Part shown: positions 11,807-26,100 of the stretch, piece after piece
Layout of the letters: each line of letters begins with the position of its first letter
How positions within the stretch are numbered: position 1 is the stretch's first letter
Assembly (NCBI GenBank): GCA_030248135.1
Contig: JASANC010005464.1
Span: 1-64,000, forward strand
Source: Theristus sp. LFF4_11
Taxonomy: Eukaryota; Nematoda; Chromadorea; Monhysterida; Xyalidae
Reading direction: 5' to 3'
DNA: 64,000 nt
Notes under the pieces: model-generated
Seen by the model: only the letters and a program-made list of their open reading frames with translations
Databases searched by the model: none
Told to the model about the DNA's origin: nothing
Position numbers and translations under genes: made by a program

Positions 11807-14800
11807 CATAGGTCGTGCCAAACACACCGACGTTTATAGATAAGCGCCCACAACATATTTTGCAATCCCACGCATTTGCGCACAATCAATGCCATACATG
11901 TTTTCTGTTCGAACAATCTACACAGCCGATTGGTGACTCATTTCAAAAGCATGCACTTTTTTCACGTTAGTCACACTGCGGCCAGCCATTTCGAACGTTG
12001 CTGCTTGCTGTGCACCCTGGCAAGTTTACATTCCCATAAACTGCGGCAGCCTGGCGCAACTATGGGAACGAGAGCGCAGGCGCTGCAGCGATAATGCAGC
12101 ATCGGTTCTATGAGAACGAACGTTTTTTTTTGTACAAGCAACTGCAGAATACTGATGTTGTGCACACAGACATAGTGGTTGCACTTTTGATAAAATTAAA
12201 CTTAGAAAGAAGTTGGTGAGTTTGAATTGATCATGCGAGCTAGGTTTTATGGCTGATGTGGAAATATTTGCGTTTTTTGTTTCGGAAATTGGCGTTGCTG
12301 TTTTCGTCCTAGTCTGTATCACGGTCTGTGACGCATCTCTTGATTCACGTTTTACACATTTTTGAGCTAGTTTTCCATTATTGCCTTTCTATTTTTAATT
12401 CCCGACTGCTGACCAACTGAGGTGTTACTAAAACGCTGCAACGCGATCATTTTTGAAACCTGCTTTTCTGAAGTGCTTCAAACATATAGAAACGCGCTTT
12501 TTCAGTTTTTTACGTTTGTTACGCGCAAATTTTTGAAATAATGCACTTACAATTCAGTTTTAACCTGCAATTATTATGCTGATTCAGAATATCATCGATC
12601 GTTCGTGGAGAGGAAACTTTATTTATGTTAATTTATTTATTTATAGCGAATAACTAAACAGTACCGTAAATACATGTACAGTACATCAACATGTTTTTTG
12701 TATGTATGTGATTTTGCGTTGTTTTTCATCATTAAAACATAAATAAAACAAAATGTAACGATTACATGTACATATGTTTGCAGCGTGCATTCAATCACCT
12801 GTTTCACTAAAGCAACACAACTTGCTCCAATTTGTTAAAGTTCCGTTTTTGCCAGTTTACCCATCTGCACATGCATATTCCCAGTTTCATTACTCTTCAA
12901 AGACAAATTACATACTTTTTTAGTCCTCGTTTTAATTTTTTAGCCGTCACAGACGATTTTGGTAAAAATTGTTGTCCCATTATTGTTGTTCTTTTTGTCT
13001 GCGTGTGTCACTGTGTTCAAACAGTTTTTGGACACTGAATCCAATTTGCTTTTACAGCCCTTTTGTGTTGCTTGCCAGGTTAAGGATAAAATCAATTAAA
13101 CCGAACAAGGTGTCTTTAATAAGGCATAAATTCGCACGTCGTTTGTTGCCAAACAAACGCAGGTTTCTGCACGAATTTGGTTCACACGCTGGCAGGGGGT
13201 GATCACGGAAAGCGATTAGCTCGCTCAGTCAACCCAACTTTTTTGTTTTTTTTACTGACCTGAGGAGAATTTTTAGACAGTGGGGGACTTTTCTACCACG
13301 ATTGCGTACTTTCTACGAAGGGTGAAAGAATTTGTATTGTTTTCAATCATTTTCACACGCTGCTTGCGTTTGTACCTTGTGTTACATGTGCAATCACCCT
13401 CTTGGACGTCATCGGCCATTTTCAAAACAATTCCTGCTGCTCTATTTTCAAAGTATTTCCAGTTTTTTTCAACTTTTTATCGCTTGTTCGTCGGTTTTTC
13501 AGTTTTGGCGGCTATTAACTGATTACATTCTCACCTTCTACAAATCAGTACGGTTGATTAATAATTATAAGTTAATAGTTTATTCGCTCGATTTTATCCA
13601 ATTTATCTGTGATTTGTTTTAAATTTTGTCTTATACGTGGCAACAATTACTGCATAGCTGCTCTGCCATAGTCTGTAAAAATCCGGATTCACCCTGTTGA
13701 GTCAGTGCCTTCGCAAAAATATTCTCATCGCAAATCTCTGCCGTGCACTTCAATCAAAGTAAAGTTGGCCAATAGTTGGTCTGGCGCCAGTATATAGAAG
13801 AAAGGTGTGCAGAAAAAAAAGTTTTGTCGCGAATACCTCGTGAGAGAGAAAAGTGTCTGCGATGTCAGGTGCGTCTTCCACGTCTGCATTAACATCACCA
13901 ATTCAATCTATCCATCCCCCACTTGTCATCCATTCTGTGCCGCTCTATTTTGCGAACTTTGTGCGAAACACATTCCTGAGCGCTACGAAACCGGTCACAC
14001 ACCATTCGGTGATCTTTTTTGTTTCGCTAAAAAATAACGCAAAAATGTGTGCTCCATTGTCCTCCATGTGTGTGTACACTTTGCGTCACTCGCGTGCGCT
14101 TTTTTGCTGTGCACCTGCAATTTTGTTCAAACAATATGTGCTGCCGAGCTGCGACTTTCACATTCCAATTCGCGCGAAAGACGATGGTAAAGGTAGTCAG
14201 AAGTTGAAAAAAAAGTATAATTCTGAAGATGTTTTCTGTTATCTTCCAGAAGAGATTCTGTTTAAACAATTTTTTGCACAGTTTTGTCCTACAATCTAGT
14301 GGTAAATCTTCAATGTAGATCCAGATCAAACCGGTTGTGATTTTAAATGTTGCAGCACTTCAGCTTTTGTCGCATTTTGTTTATTTTAACAATTAGCAAA
14401 GCAAGGCGCTCGTGATCTTATCCGCTTTACAAGCATTATGTGCATATGTACCGGTATGTGTACATGTGTACAAGCAGCGAGCATGCGACAAATTACAAAC
14501 TGGCGGTTGCTTTACTGTTTATTATCGGCTTAGCTCTCCGTGTAAACATTCCAGTCAACAGTAAAGAGACAAATTAATAAATCTGTACATGCGGGTCATG
14601 CGAGCAATGATGCCGATTTTCGACAATAAATAAACAAAACATACATACATACATGCGTATGTACAATGTACATGTGGCACTGTGCATCTCTCTCTCTGCG
14701 CCTCAATTTTACCATAAAACCGCAGCATCATGTGCATCGGTTGGCGCTTTCAGACACTTTGCATGTGTTGTGGTGCGCGTGCACTGCAGCCACCAGCAAG

Positions 14801-17800
14801 CAAGCACACACATGCTGAGGCACAGTCGCGCTCGCTCTGCACCGCAGTTCCTGGTTCGTGCGCCGCGCCTGTGTGCTTGATAGCAACAACAACAACAACA
14901 ACAAACCTAGAAGCTGTGTGCGCCAATAAAACGACGAGATGGTGCCCATTCCCTACAGATCCCGCACAGCGCCGTCAAAACATTCGCCTGAGTTTGCTGC
15001 CTCAGCTGCTGCTGCAAGCGCACCCAGACATGCGTACTAAGGCGCGTGTCCGGCTTTTGCGCAAGTGCACTCCTTGGCAAACATCCATTATTACTCGCCA
15101 TGCACACATTTTCCACGCGAAGGTGTTCGCTTAGAAACCTCTCGTCTTTGCTAGATGCACGCCATCGGATCGTGTTCACTCAAAGAGCTAAACGAACTTG
15201 AACTAGCCATACTGTCATACTTTTTGTACGTTGGTATAGTGCATTTACAGTTGGTACATTTACATGTACATTTGGTATAGTGTATGTGGCAGTTGGGAGT
15301 TCTGTTGAGGTCGCTTGCGAATCATATGATTCATTCACAACTTTACGATTTACGAGACTTTACACGAGACTATAAATCAACTTCCTTTCTGCGTTTGTCA
15401 AAAGTTTGTTGAAATTATCTTCGATATTCAAGCGTTTTAAAAATCGACACATCGATCATGTTGATCTCGCGAGGCGACAGAAAATAATATCATAAATACA
15501 TTAAGTTTCAAGTAGAATAATAAATAATAACAATGGTTTATTGCATTATTGAAGCACGCAAACCTTTTGGATGCCACTGTGAGTCGATCACAAACATGCA
15601 ACCCATTGATGTTATCATTCCTTACGACTCAGCCCTTCATTGATGCTGCATACCGCTCATTTTGTCATAGAGCTTCAGACACGCCTGTGATGCCACAACG
15701 TACATTTACGAGCAGCCCCGACGCATGGCGACAGGCGCACGATTCGTTGGCAACACAATAACACCATTTGTGTATTGTGCGCGCTTTCTGGTATTATGAG
15801 ATATATGGTTCCTTGAAGTGGCACACAGCGAATGTGCACATAAGAGTGCGTCGTCTCGCTTGACATTATGTATGGGTTCGTTTGCTCGAACTCGCATGCG
15901 GCGACGGCACCGCCAGTAGGCATGTGCATGTCACATGAGGCATTCACAGAGACACGCGTGACCGGCGCTCTTGGCGTTACGCCAAACATTTGCCTCGGCT
16001 CGATATTCAATGCGCCTGCCAGAATTGCGACGGGAAAAAAAGCTGCTCGCGCCAAATGCGGCCACGCTCTCAGTGTGCTGCGTGTTTCGTAATCGCTAAC
16101 GATTTCTCGCGCGCTGTCACACGCCCTTTTGAAATTCAATCGACCCGTCTGCGCTGAACGTGTGGGCAACACTATGAAACATACATTCGCAAACATCAAC
16201 CATATACCATAGCATTTGTCGTCATATAGCAAACAAACAGCGAATAATTTTAGTCTGCCGCATATGCACAATGTACATCACATATCGTAGCAGCTGGACA
16301 GCCATTATTTAGCATCTGTCTGGCGTAACAGCGTTGTCTGTGCACTGATATCGCCAGCCGCACCGACCGATCCAGCGGTACACGCTTCCGTGCGCGCTGA
16401 GCGAACGACGCTGTCTGCGAAAAAAACCAGTCGCACTCACTCACTGATTTAGCTTTCCAACTTAATGCCAGAAAAGCGCTGCCCGTATGAGATAATGGAC
16501 ATATTGTGCATATTTCCATGTGGCGCCGCGTTCAAATACGCTTATTGCCTTCATTGCCATTCCATTGACTGACTTTATTTTTATCGCTATCTATTTATAT
16601 CGCACACATATACATTGTTATGTTGTTTTGACTAATTAAGGACAGATAATCATCTTTTGGCAAGCGGCTCCTTTTCGTAAATATTTTTGTGCGCACCTTT
16701 GCCAATCTGATTTAACATAATTTGCCGTGTGTGAGCGCTGCTTGTATTATCCAGATTTTCCGCGTAAACATCAACAAGCCTGGACGCCCGCCTGTGCATA
16801 CAGTTGCGACATGGGCTCGTTATTAACTCTTGTCACCTGACATAAACATCCCATCGACCAACATGATTGTGTCGTCTTCGATTTGTAATGCAGCTCTTTT
16901 GTGTGACTTTGCACTATTGCCAGTTCGCAAACAAATGCTGGACACACCAGCAAAACGACACACCGCTAAAACTGACTGCACCATGATTGATTGACTGATT
17001 GCACAGCAACACCTCACTGGGCGCACAACCAAATATCCGCGTGCAATCGTTCATGCTTGCCACGCGCACCAATATGTGGCGAAATAGTTTCACGCGCAGC
17101 AGTGATAATTCATAATTGTGCGCGCGCGCACATTCCATTGCCATTCTCAAGTCGTCGGTCGGCGCATTGAGCAGCCTGTGTCAGTGCAGAACAGGCGTGC
17201 CACTCCGACGGCCTCGTTTCAATCGCACTCTCGTCCGTGTGCGTGTGCACGTCTGCCTTTATTGTCGGCCAACAACAACAACAACAAGCAAACTATCGAA
17301 AACATCTCGCAATGCTACTGACCCCAGTCGGCCCTCGCTCCGTGCGCGCGTGCACCGTTGTGTCGTTTTACGACCAAGCCCAAAAACAGTCTTCTTGTGT
17401 GCCCCCCAATTGCCGCAGTTTCGCCCTGCATCACCATCCAAGATAACAACAACAACAACAACAAATTCCATTCTCTCAAAATGGAGGCGGAGTCTGTCGG
17501 TGATTGGCCGTAGCGTTTCAGATGCAAACATATTGCACGTGTTTGCACTTTGCGAATGGCAGCGCGGCTGTGTGTGTTCGCGCGCGCGCGCGTTGGCGTT
17601 TCGCCAATATTTTCCATTTATCGACCCGCTCTGTGCCCCTCTTCTCTCTGGAATGTGGGCGGTGCTTGTACGCGCGCGCGTCCGGGTTTTGCAGGGACGC
17701 GAAATAACGCGCGACGTCTGCAACTGATGTTAAAGACTGGCGTTTCAACGAATCGTCAACTTCGATATCATTTTGATCAGCATGGCGCGGCGAATGATTT

Positions 17801-20153
17801 CTGCTGAATTTCAACAGTGGAAACGTGGAAACGCGTGAGATTGAGCGGCAACGTCTGAATATCGCGCGGCTGGCAACACTCCAGACAGACGGCGTAGTAA
17901 TCGCAGCGCTGTGCGAGCGCCAGCGGTGTGTTGCTCTGCTGACGTAGCGCAACGCACAAGACACACACAGCGCTCAGTGCTGCCCCGGTCGCAGTGCAGT
18001 CAGTCAGTTTCAGTCTACATCCGAAGCGTCTCCTGGCCCGTTTTGCACGTCTGTATGTATGTCTGCGCCGCCGCATATTGCGCTCTGTGAGAAACGACCG
18101 TTTTTAGCATTTTTGCTCTGTTGTGCGTGTCGTGCAACCGATCTCTGAACTGATGTAGGCACAGCAAAGGCGCGCGCGCGTGCTGTGCAACAGAGCAGTG
18201 TGTTGTGCACAAGAGCATGCATTCCTGAACCAAGTGCTCAGTGTGCAGTTTTGTTTCAATGGTGAGTGTGCATCGCGCGGCAACGCCTGATCATCAGGTG
18301 GTGTCGGTGCACACACCAGCAGCTTTTACTATGCTCGATCGCCATATCGCTTGTGTGTTGCTGTGTTGTTCAGTAGTGTTGTAAACGCCACAGGCGTCAG
18401 CAACTATTATAAACGCTGCCTCTGTGTTTGTCGTTCACGAAAGTCTGGCGCCCGCTGCGGCTGAAACCAAAGCGGTCCACTTCGACTGTGTGTCGTTCTT
18501 GACAGCAGTGCACTTTTTCTGGCGTCACTCTTCTGTGTGTGTCGTCGTCGGCGAATTCTGTCTGGGCATCCCAAGTGGCTGCCTAAGTAAACGCAACGAC
18601 CTGTTTGTTCGTTTGTTACAAAAAACCGCGCGTTGCCCACCTCGATTATACACGTTCATATGAAGCTAAATACTTTTTAAACTTTTTGGTTGAACGAGGC
18701 TTGCGAGCACATTGTGGATATATGTAGTAAGTTAACCAGACAAAAAAACACACACGGACCAGCGCTCTGAGATTAGCAGCGCTCGCTCGTGTTGCCTCTG
18801 TGAAAGCGAACAGACAACACTGTTCGTTCGTTCATCTTTCGCCAGCACCTCTGTTTGATGCCGCTAAATTTATTCCACAGTTTTACTTTTCAACGGCGCT
18901 CATATCTGGGGTTGCTGTCCTTGCGCCACACCACTTCCCCAAACACAGATGTTGTTGAAATCATTCATTATTTTTTATGTTTCTTTGGCAGTTTTACTGC
19001 GTGGGCAGCTTGCAATCATCAATGGCCCACAGTGCGCACGCATTCACACCAAGAGTTCCGCTTTTCTTAATGATCAAACTCGTTATTTATTTGCTAATAA
19101 ATAAAACTCCAGCATTATCTTTTGATGTATTGGTTTTTGACACACTGACAATGTAGTAGTATTAAAGTCCACATGAATTTCTGATTACATAAAGTATTAT
19201 GTTATAAAAGCAACTATTGACCATGTATAGCTGTTCAGTTGACCATTTAGATTTTCATTTCACGTTTTCTAAATGCAAATCCGCAAACACCCAACATCTT
19301 GAACACAAATGCATCATTTTTTCATGAGCGTTATTTTGAATTGAGTTTTATTCTAACGTTACTTTAGGTTTTCGTTTTTTCAACAATTTCTTGTTCGTTA
19401 ACTTAATAGAGCTTTGACATTTACTACTGACTTACTGGCGAATTTTTTACTATAATTTAAAACGCAGACAATTTTTTGCTGATTTTATTGCGCAATCATT
19501 GTTGTTGTTTTTAAGACCAGTGTTTCCTGTCTCCCCCGCCACTCAAAAAGTAGCAATGTCGACTTCTGTTGTTTGGTTAAATTTGATAACAAACAACTCA
19601 ATGTTGATAAGAGTTTTGAAATTATATAGAACAGAAAAGCGGCAAACGATTCAAGTCCCACCGCCTGCTTTTGGTGTCTGTTTGTTTTTACAATTTATTG
19701 TTGAACGATCACGTGCATCCAATTAAAAAAAAGTTGTTACCATTATCCTTTATTTTTATTTCGACCACAATGCGTTTTCACGAAGGGATAGGAAAACGTT
19801 TCATAAACTGCGCAACAATTCAAATTTTTATTCAAATTCAAGCATCGCCTTTTTATGCCTCAGCTGTGCGGCTTCTTTAAGAGCGTGAAACTCAGAAATT
19901 GTGCCTACAAATTTTCTGAAACGATAATATTTGTGTTGCAGAGTTACCGTCTGTTCTCAACTCCAGCAGCATTTCTGTCGGTTGTCAATTGAAAATTATT
20001 TCGATTTCAAACATCACGATTTCAACGTGATTGCAGCGTACCTGCTTGGGGCTGCATTAACAGTCAAAATCAACGCTAAATTATCATAATCAAAGTGAAA
20101 ACCGCCGAAAAAATTACAAGAAAAAAAGTGCTAACTGAAAGCTTTCACGAAAG
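11807..20153. other. Non-coding upstream region of the Pim kinase gene, CpG-rich at 14.6-18.7 kb
   Basis: From about 14640 to 18660 the DNA is richer in G+C and CpG, with alternating cgcgcg runs (for example 17121, 17580, 18170) and (CAA)n tracts at 14884-14904, 17272-17287 and 17446-17463. GC content lengthens chance open frames on both strands, up to about 200 codons, but none has a domain or consistent splicing. A promoter or 5-prime UTR exons for the kinase gene are plausible here. A possible 3-prime splice site, ttgtgttgcag, precedes likely 5-prime UTR sequence near 19942. Confidence 0.4.
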
Positions 20154-23100
20154 ATGTCAACCTCCTTGGTGTCATCTTTAAAGAACGTGAAAAAGACGTG
20201 GATCAACTTGATCGGCTCACCCGGTAACACGTCTGGCGACAAGGACAATTCCAAACCGCGTACGTTTCCGCCATTTCTTCCAGAGTCCATGAATGAACAC
20301 AATGAAAATTGCTAAAAATGAATACATGCACGCTAAATGCGTTTCAGCATACGACATCAGCCACTTTAAACGGCACTACAAACTGGGCCCGGAGTTGGGT
20401 CGTGGCGGCTTCGGCACCGTCTACACCGGGTTTCGACTGCGCGATGGCATGCAGGTTGCCGTCAAGTTTGTCGCCCGTCACAACGTTACCGAATGGGGAA
20501 TTGTAAGTGTCGTTTTTTTTGTTCGTTTTTGCGCTTGTGCTCGTGTCGCTTCTACATATGACTGCTTGTTTTTGCTTCGTGATCGACGAGTGCGTACATG
20601 ATTGTCCGTGCAATTTATTCATTTGTCTAAACCGATCATGCGGCGAATTGTGATGAACTTAATAAGACTCTCGTTACGTATTTCATGAATGCCCAACGGG
20701 ACTACATCGAAGTCTGTTACTGGCGAAAATGAACGTGTGTGCACATGTGTTGTGGTCTGCGGCTTCAAACTGTACACGTGTCTCTTCAAAAGTTATGTAA
20801 AAAATTCATTACCGTCAAGCATCAAAGCATATTGGATGCCAGCCAGCCCACGCAGCCACCGTACTGTAACAGCGCTTGCAGCTACATTGTACTACAGAGT
20901 GTGTGTGTGCGGCGTACATGTGTGGGTGTATTTTGTTTGCTGACGTTTCCATTGAGCAATGTGCGATCATCTGTTCAAATTCAAATCAGGAGACGACATG
21001 CAGAGAAAAACACAGTTCGGTCGATGCAATAGTAGCTACATACATATTACGCTGTGACTCCTGCGTGTGTACATGTATGTATCTCAGCTAAAAGATGATC
21101 AAGGGTTGAAGCTACATTGCAGACATGATCTTGTTTCACTGTATCAAACAGTGTATTTATTCCTGAATGACGTCTGACGTGAAGCTTTTTCCTTCCCATT
21201 GAAACATTGATGCCGAAACACAGCTGCACGTGACGCCATCGCAAACAGCGTTATAAGCGCTGATTATTAGCATTCAGTTTGTAGACTTCGCAATCTACAT
21301 TCAAAACACGGGATTCATGAGAATACATGAATGAATGACAACGCCAACCGCAAAGCATGTACACATGTTGTGTCGTGTCATACAGTCTTAAGTCACTTAA
21401 AGCACAACAACATTGCATATTGCTTTTTGGTCAACGTTTGTGTGCATTTTGCAGTTTGACCGCAAACCTTAATGAGATTGTTGGAGGCTGTCCAGCACAA
21501 GGAAGCACACAATTTTAATACTGGCTTCTGAAGTCCATACAAATTACCAGCTGGCGGTAAAACAAATTGAAAATGCTCTATATATGTAGGTGAATGTGTT
21601 TTTGACAAGCGAACGCTTCCATGTACGTGACAAAATCCCAAAAGTTGCCGCGTGAAAAACCCGGAAGCGGCCGCTGCAGGTAAACGTCGGCGGAATGTTG
21701 TTTACGACGACACGACGAGCTGTGCGCGCAATAAAAACGAGCATTTTCACAGATTTCGTCGTCGTTATGGTGGAGTTTGGCTGTTTGTTTGCAAGAGCTG
21801 CTGACAAACGAACATGATGACGCTGGGCGTTTTCGAAGAGCCAGCGCAAATACGTGTTTTTGTGTATGGACAGCTGGTATGGCCTTTTACAGTGGTGTAG
21901 GAGGAAGTTGAACGTGTGCGCAACGTCATTTACTCGCACAGACTCCAGCGCAGGCCACAATCGGCGGTCTGTTGTTGTTCGCGTGTAAATGTTTCTCTCC
22001 TCCGGTGTTTTTCCTGGCGAAAGCTACGTACATGTATGCGACGAAAGGGAAAACGGCTAGTAATAAACATTTACGACATGAAATCTGCGCCGAGATTGCT
22101 ACTTATAACTTACAATGCACGCACGATTTGTGTGGGCGTGTGTTGCTGCTGAGCACCTTTAAATGAGCTACATTGTATATGCATGTAGTCACAATGAACA
22201 GCGTTGAGAGCTTTCTATCGTTTAAATGCGGCGGTATGTATCAACGAGGCGTCGTTATGATCAATAGGTCACTGAATGCGACTGTGGCTGTGACGTCATG
22301 AACGGCACGCACACGTAATGACGACCTGTTCAGCGTCATTCTCAAGGGTGCATGCACTTGCTCCACGGATAAAATGTATAACTTAAAAACAATGCCAGTA
22401 ACGTAAATCATACATGTAACAATGCGAACAACAATACAATGCAGTCGTCCCACAAAAATGTTTTTAAGGATGGCTGTGAAATAGTGTGGAATGCTGTAAT
22501 CATCAAACTTTCTGGGGTGTATAATTGTTTGCAAAAGTTCGGCTTGGGCAGTCGATTAAAACAACCGTTTCGTTGAGTGTTGTTGTCATCATACAACACT
22601 CACATACAAGTACATGTACATGTTTGTACGTGTGCTGTGCACAAAACTTCCGACCCGCAAGTACTGTTGCTTGGACACAAGCTTTGTGCGTTACCGACTG
22701 CGCATAGCTGTGTGTGGCCTTTTGCAGAGCCCACCGAAGAAGCGCGGTTATTACATGCCATAAAGTATGAACATCAAAAGAGAGACGAAGCGCCTCCGTG
22801 CAAGCTGGCGGCGCCTGGTGGGCGACACAAATGCCACAAGCCAACACAAATACCCTGTTGGGAATTGAGTGGATGAATTTCTTGGTTAGCATAATTTTTA
22901 CTCGCGCACACATACACACACTACACACGGCTTGCTGAGAGACGCTCAACTTAAAACCCGGAAAGACAGCTTCATTGACAGTGATTGCGGGGCTTCATTC
23001 GATGCGGCTCTTTCGTGCGCTCGTGTGCTTTTGCACAGCTTGTTTTAATTGCCCGAATGCTCGTTCGCTGTTTTGTTCTTAAAAACGCAGCGTGTGCAGA

Positions 23101-26100
23101 ATTATCACGTGGATCATTATGAAAATGAGACCAGCCACGGTGGCAATGTGTCTTTGTGTGCGACTGACTGTCTGTCTGTAGCCACCCACTTGGTAATAAT
23201 CCAAAAACATACAAAAAACCGTGATGCACATTGTCTGAGCTGGTTGTCTAGTATCGTTTTTTTATATGAACACAGTCCGAACACACAACAACAAAACATA
23301 CATCAGCACTTCCCATTTATTAGCATTTTGCGTGTTATGATCCGTCGTGACAGGCACACAATCACAACTGCACCTGAAAACAATAATCACTGATTACCGA
23401 TCAGCCTTACTAGCTTTATTGCAATATGGGTGGCCGCAATGACAGTAGGTTAATATATGATCGGGCAGCCGTTTTAGCAGACCACAATTTATGCGATTTA
23501 TGCACAAAACTCAGTGGGCCAGGCAACGTTTGTTTGGCAAGTTACCAACGATTAAATATACCATGTATGTACTACTACAATACAATTTAATACCAGACAG
23601 GGTTAATGGCTAATGACTACGAATTGGACGTGTTTTGGTGTGTCAGTGACGTAGGTACTTAACAGCACAATTATGTGTACTAGCATGCACGCATATATAA
23701 AAGTATAGTATAATAATAAGGATCACTAAAATTGATGATCAGTTGACGATGATGCTCACATGCAAGTGCGCCATCCGTTTGACGGCTTTAGCACAGATAT
23801 ACCGGTTGCTAGGTGCTCGGGGCTTTGTTTTGGCACGCGTTACGATGGCGAACTAGAACCAAAACAAAACAAAACACACAATGTGGTAATCAATGACAAA
23901 ACGAGACCATATGGCTGAAAACGGGGGTGAATTTTGAACAGACACGTTGGACAGAAACGCAGTGTTGCCAGAACACACACAGCCATGTTCGAATTGGAGT
24001 TGAGAAAAAAACAGTGAGTGAATGAAATTGAGTTGAGGGACCGGAACAGACTGTGCGAGCACTCGCGGGTTTACGTATTTGTTAAGTTTTTTTTTCACAA
24101 AAGAATTTCAAAGCACTCTATTGGTTTACGTTTCCAGCTGGAGAACCGCAACGTGCCACTGGAGATCTGCCTGCTGTGGCATTGTCGTCACGTGATCGGC
24201 GTCATCGACGTGCTCGACTGGTTCGAACGCTCCGACGGCTTTCTGATCGTCATGGAACGACCGTCGCCTTGCACGGACCTGTTCGACTACATCTCCGACA
24301 AGGGACCGTTGGCCGAGGCGTTGGCCGCCAACTTTTTCAAACAAGTCGTTGAGACGGCAATCGCGTGCGCCGCTGTTGGCGTGGTACACCGCGACGTTAA
24401 GGCACGTTTTAACAGTCCATCTCAGACGAACATTTACATCATCGAGTTGTATATTCTGGTTGAGATTATATGCATAAACTGTAAAACATTGCTTACACCG
24501 CATCATTATTCCCTTTCTACAGGACGAAAACCTTGTGGTTGATATGACCAATGGTCGCCTGAAGCTTATTGATTTCGGTTCTGGTGCCTTCCTGAAAGAT
24601 ACATACTATACGGATTTTGAAGGTTAGTTTTTTGCTGAATTTCCTTTTTAATATATTTTTTTCTGATTCATGCCATGTGTTTGTTGTGTTCGATCTTTTT
24701 TAGAAGTTCTCCAAAAATCTGTTTTTCAATCAACCTAGGCTTGAATTAAAACGTCGTAAATGTCCACGCACGCTTATCTCAGTAAAATAGAACGTCGCGT
24801 TTTTGGTAGGCGATTGAGTGCTTGCTTATTTATTTCTATTTTGTCTGGAGGAGGACCACCCAGAAAGTGAAAATCGTATTTCTCGCCGATTTTTGACGTA
24901 TATAAATCATATCAGGAAGAGTCAGACAAAAAGGAGCACGCAGGAATGCAATAGTGGATTGTTTTTAAGTCGATGTTGTAACGCAGTTTGCCAAAAATTC
25001 GTTGTACCTCTTGAACGTACACATGCAGGCAAAGTACTTGCAATAGTTCGGTAGTTACTTCGGTGAATAAAAAAAGAAATTCGACTCGCTCACCGTAAAA
25101 TGAGACGGAATGACCGTCGATATTCATAAGAATGAGCTCTTCGGATGTTTAAAGCGGCAATGAAACTACACTGTACATTTTATTGTTAACTTTTCACATT
25201 AACTTTACTTTCACTCCCGACTGCTTTTATTTCTCTCCGTCAGAATTATGCTTTCCAAATCGTTTTGCATTCATTTTTTGCACAGACGAACGTGAAATGT
25301 TTTTTTAATCATTTGCGTTCCTACAATTGATTATGCCAAATGACCGCGTTCACTTGCACGTGCGCAATATTTGCTGTTTTATTACTTACTGTGTTCACAG
25401 ACTACTCGACTGTCGGTGTTCTCAAAGTTGTCTCAGAAAACAACGTCGACTCTGGCATACTGCCAATCACACACACGTTCTGATGGACATGACAATGTTA
25501 GCTGACGTGTTCTTGATGAAGCAACCAAACGCAAAATTACTTCATTGGCCATCAGATCAATGACTGCCGGAGGGCGGCAAACATTCTATAAGCTCAGTAT
25601 AATTGTAAAAAATCAAAATCACCAGCAGCGAGCACTCATCAAAACAAAGACACAAAGTCAAAAGACAAAGATCGACACACAGCAGCTGTTGACGGTGCCG
25701 GCCATCCGACTGAGCATGCATTGTGGTCGCTGCATTCTGCTTGTTGCGTAATTATTCACTGCACCCCACGACACATCTGCGTTCCATTGTGGTTGGGTGT
25801 AATCGCTGGGTCGTCCGGGGTTGTCCCTTTGTTTCAATCAGAATCGTGTTTGTCCAAACCAGCACAGAGGTCACATACAAAATTGTGACTGTTGCCCACA
25901 GATGACCATCAGAAGCTCTGGTCGACTTGTAAAAGTTCGATCATCTTCTGATTATCAATGTGTCAATCAGGTTACACGCAGACGTAGCGGAAAGTTACTC
26001 CAGGCGTTATTTTATTTCAGTCTTTTACCGTTGTAGCCAAACCACGCCTCAAACTAATTGAAATACGTTGTACAATGCAGGCCATTCATGTAGTTTAGGG

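Noticed and set aside
13853..14299. 148-codon plus-strand frame starting MSAMSGASSTS
   Set aside because: The start is Ser/Thr-rich but the rest lacks a domain, and no coherent splicing could be found.
15675..16271. 198-codon minus-strand frame
   Set aside because: No recognisable motif and no phase-matching exon nearby; composition explains the length. It remains possible but unsupported.
17116..17727. 203-codon plus-strand frame and 154-codon minus-strand frame
   Set aside because: Both lie in CpG-rich sequence with (CAA)n tracts, where stops are rare by composition. No domain, signal peptide or splice-consistent partner.
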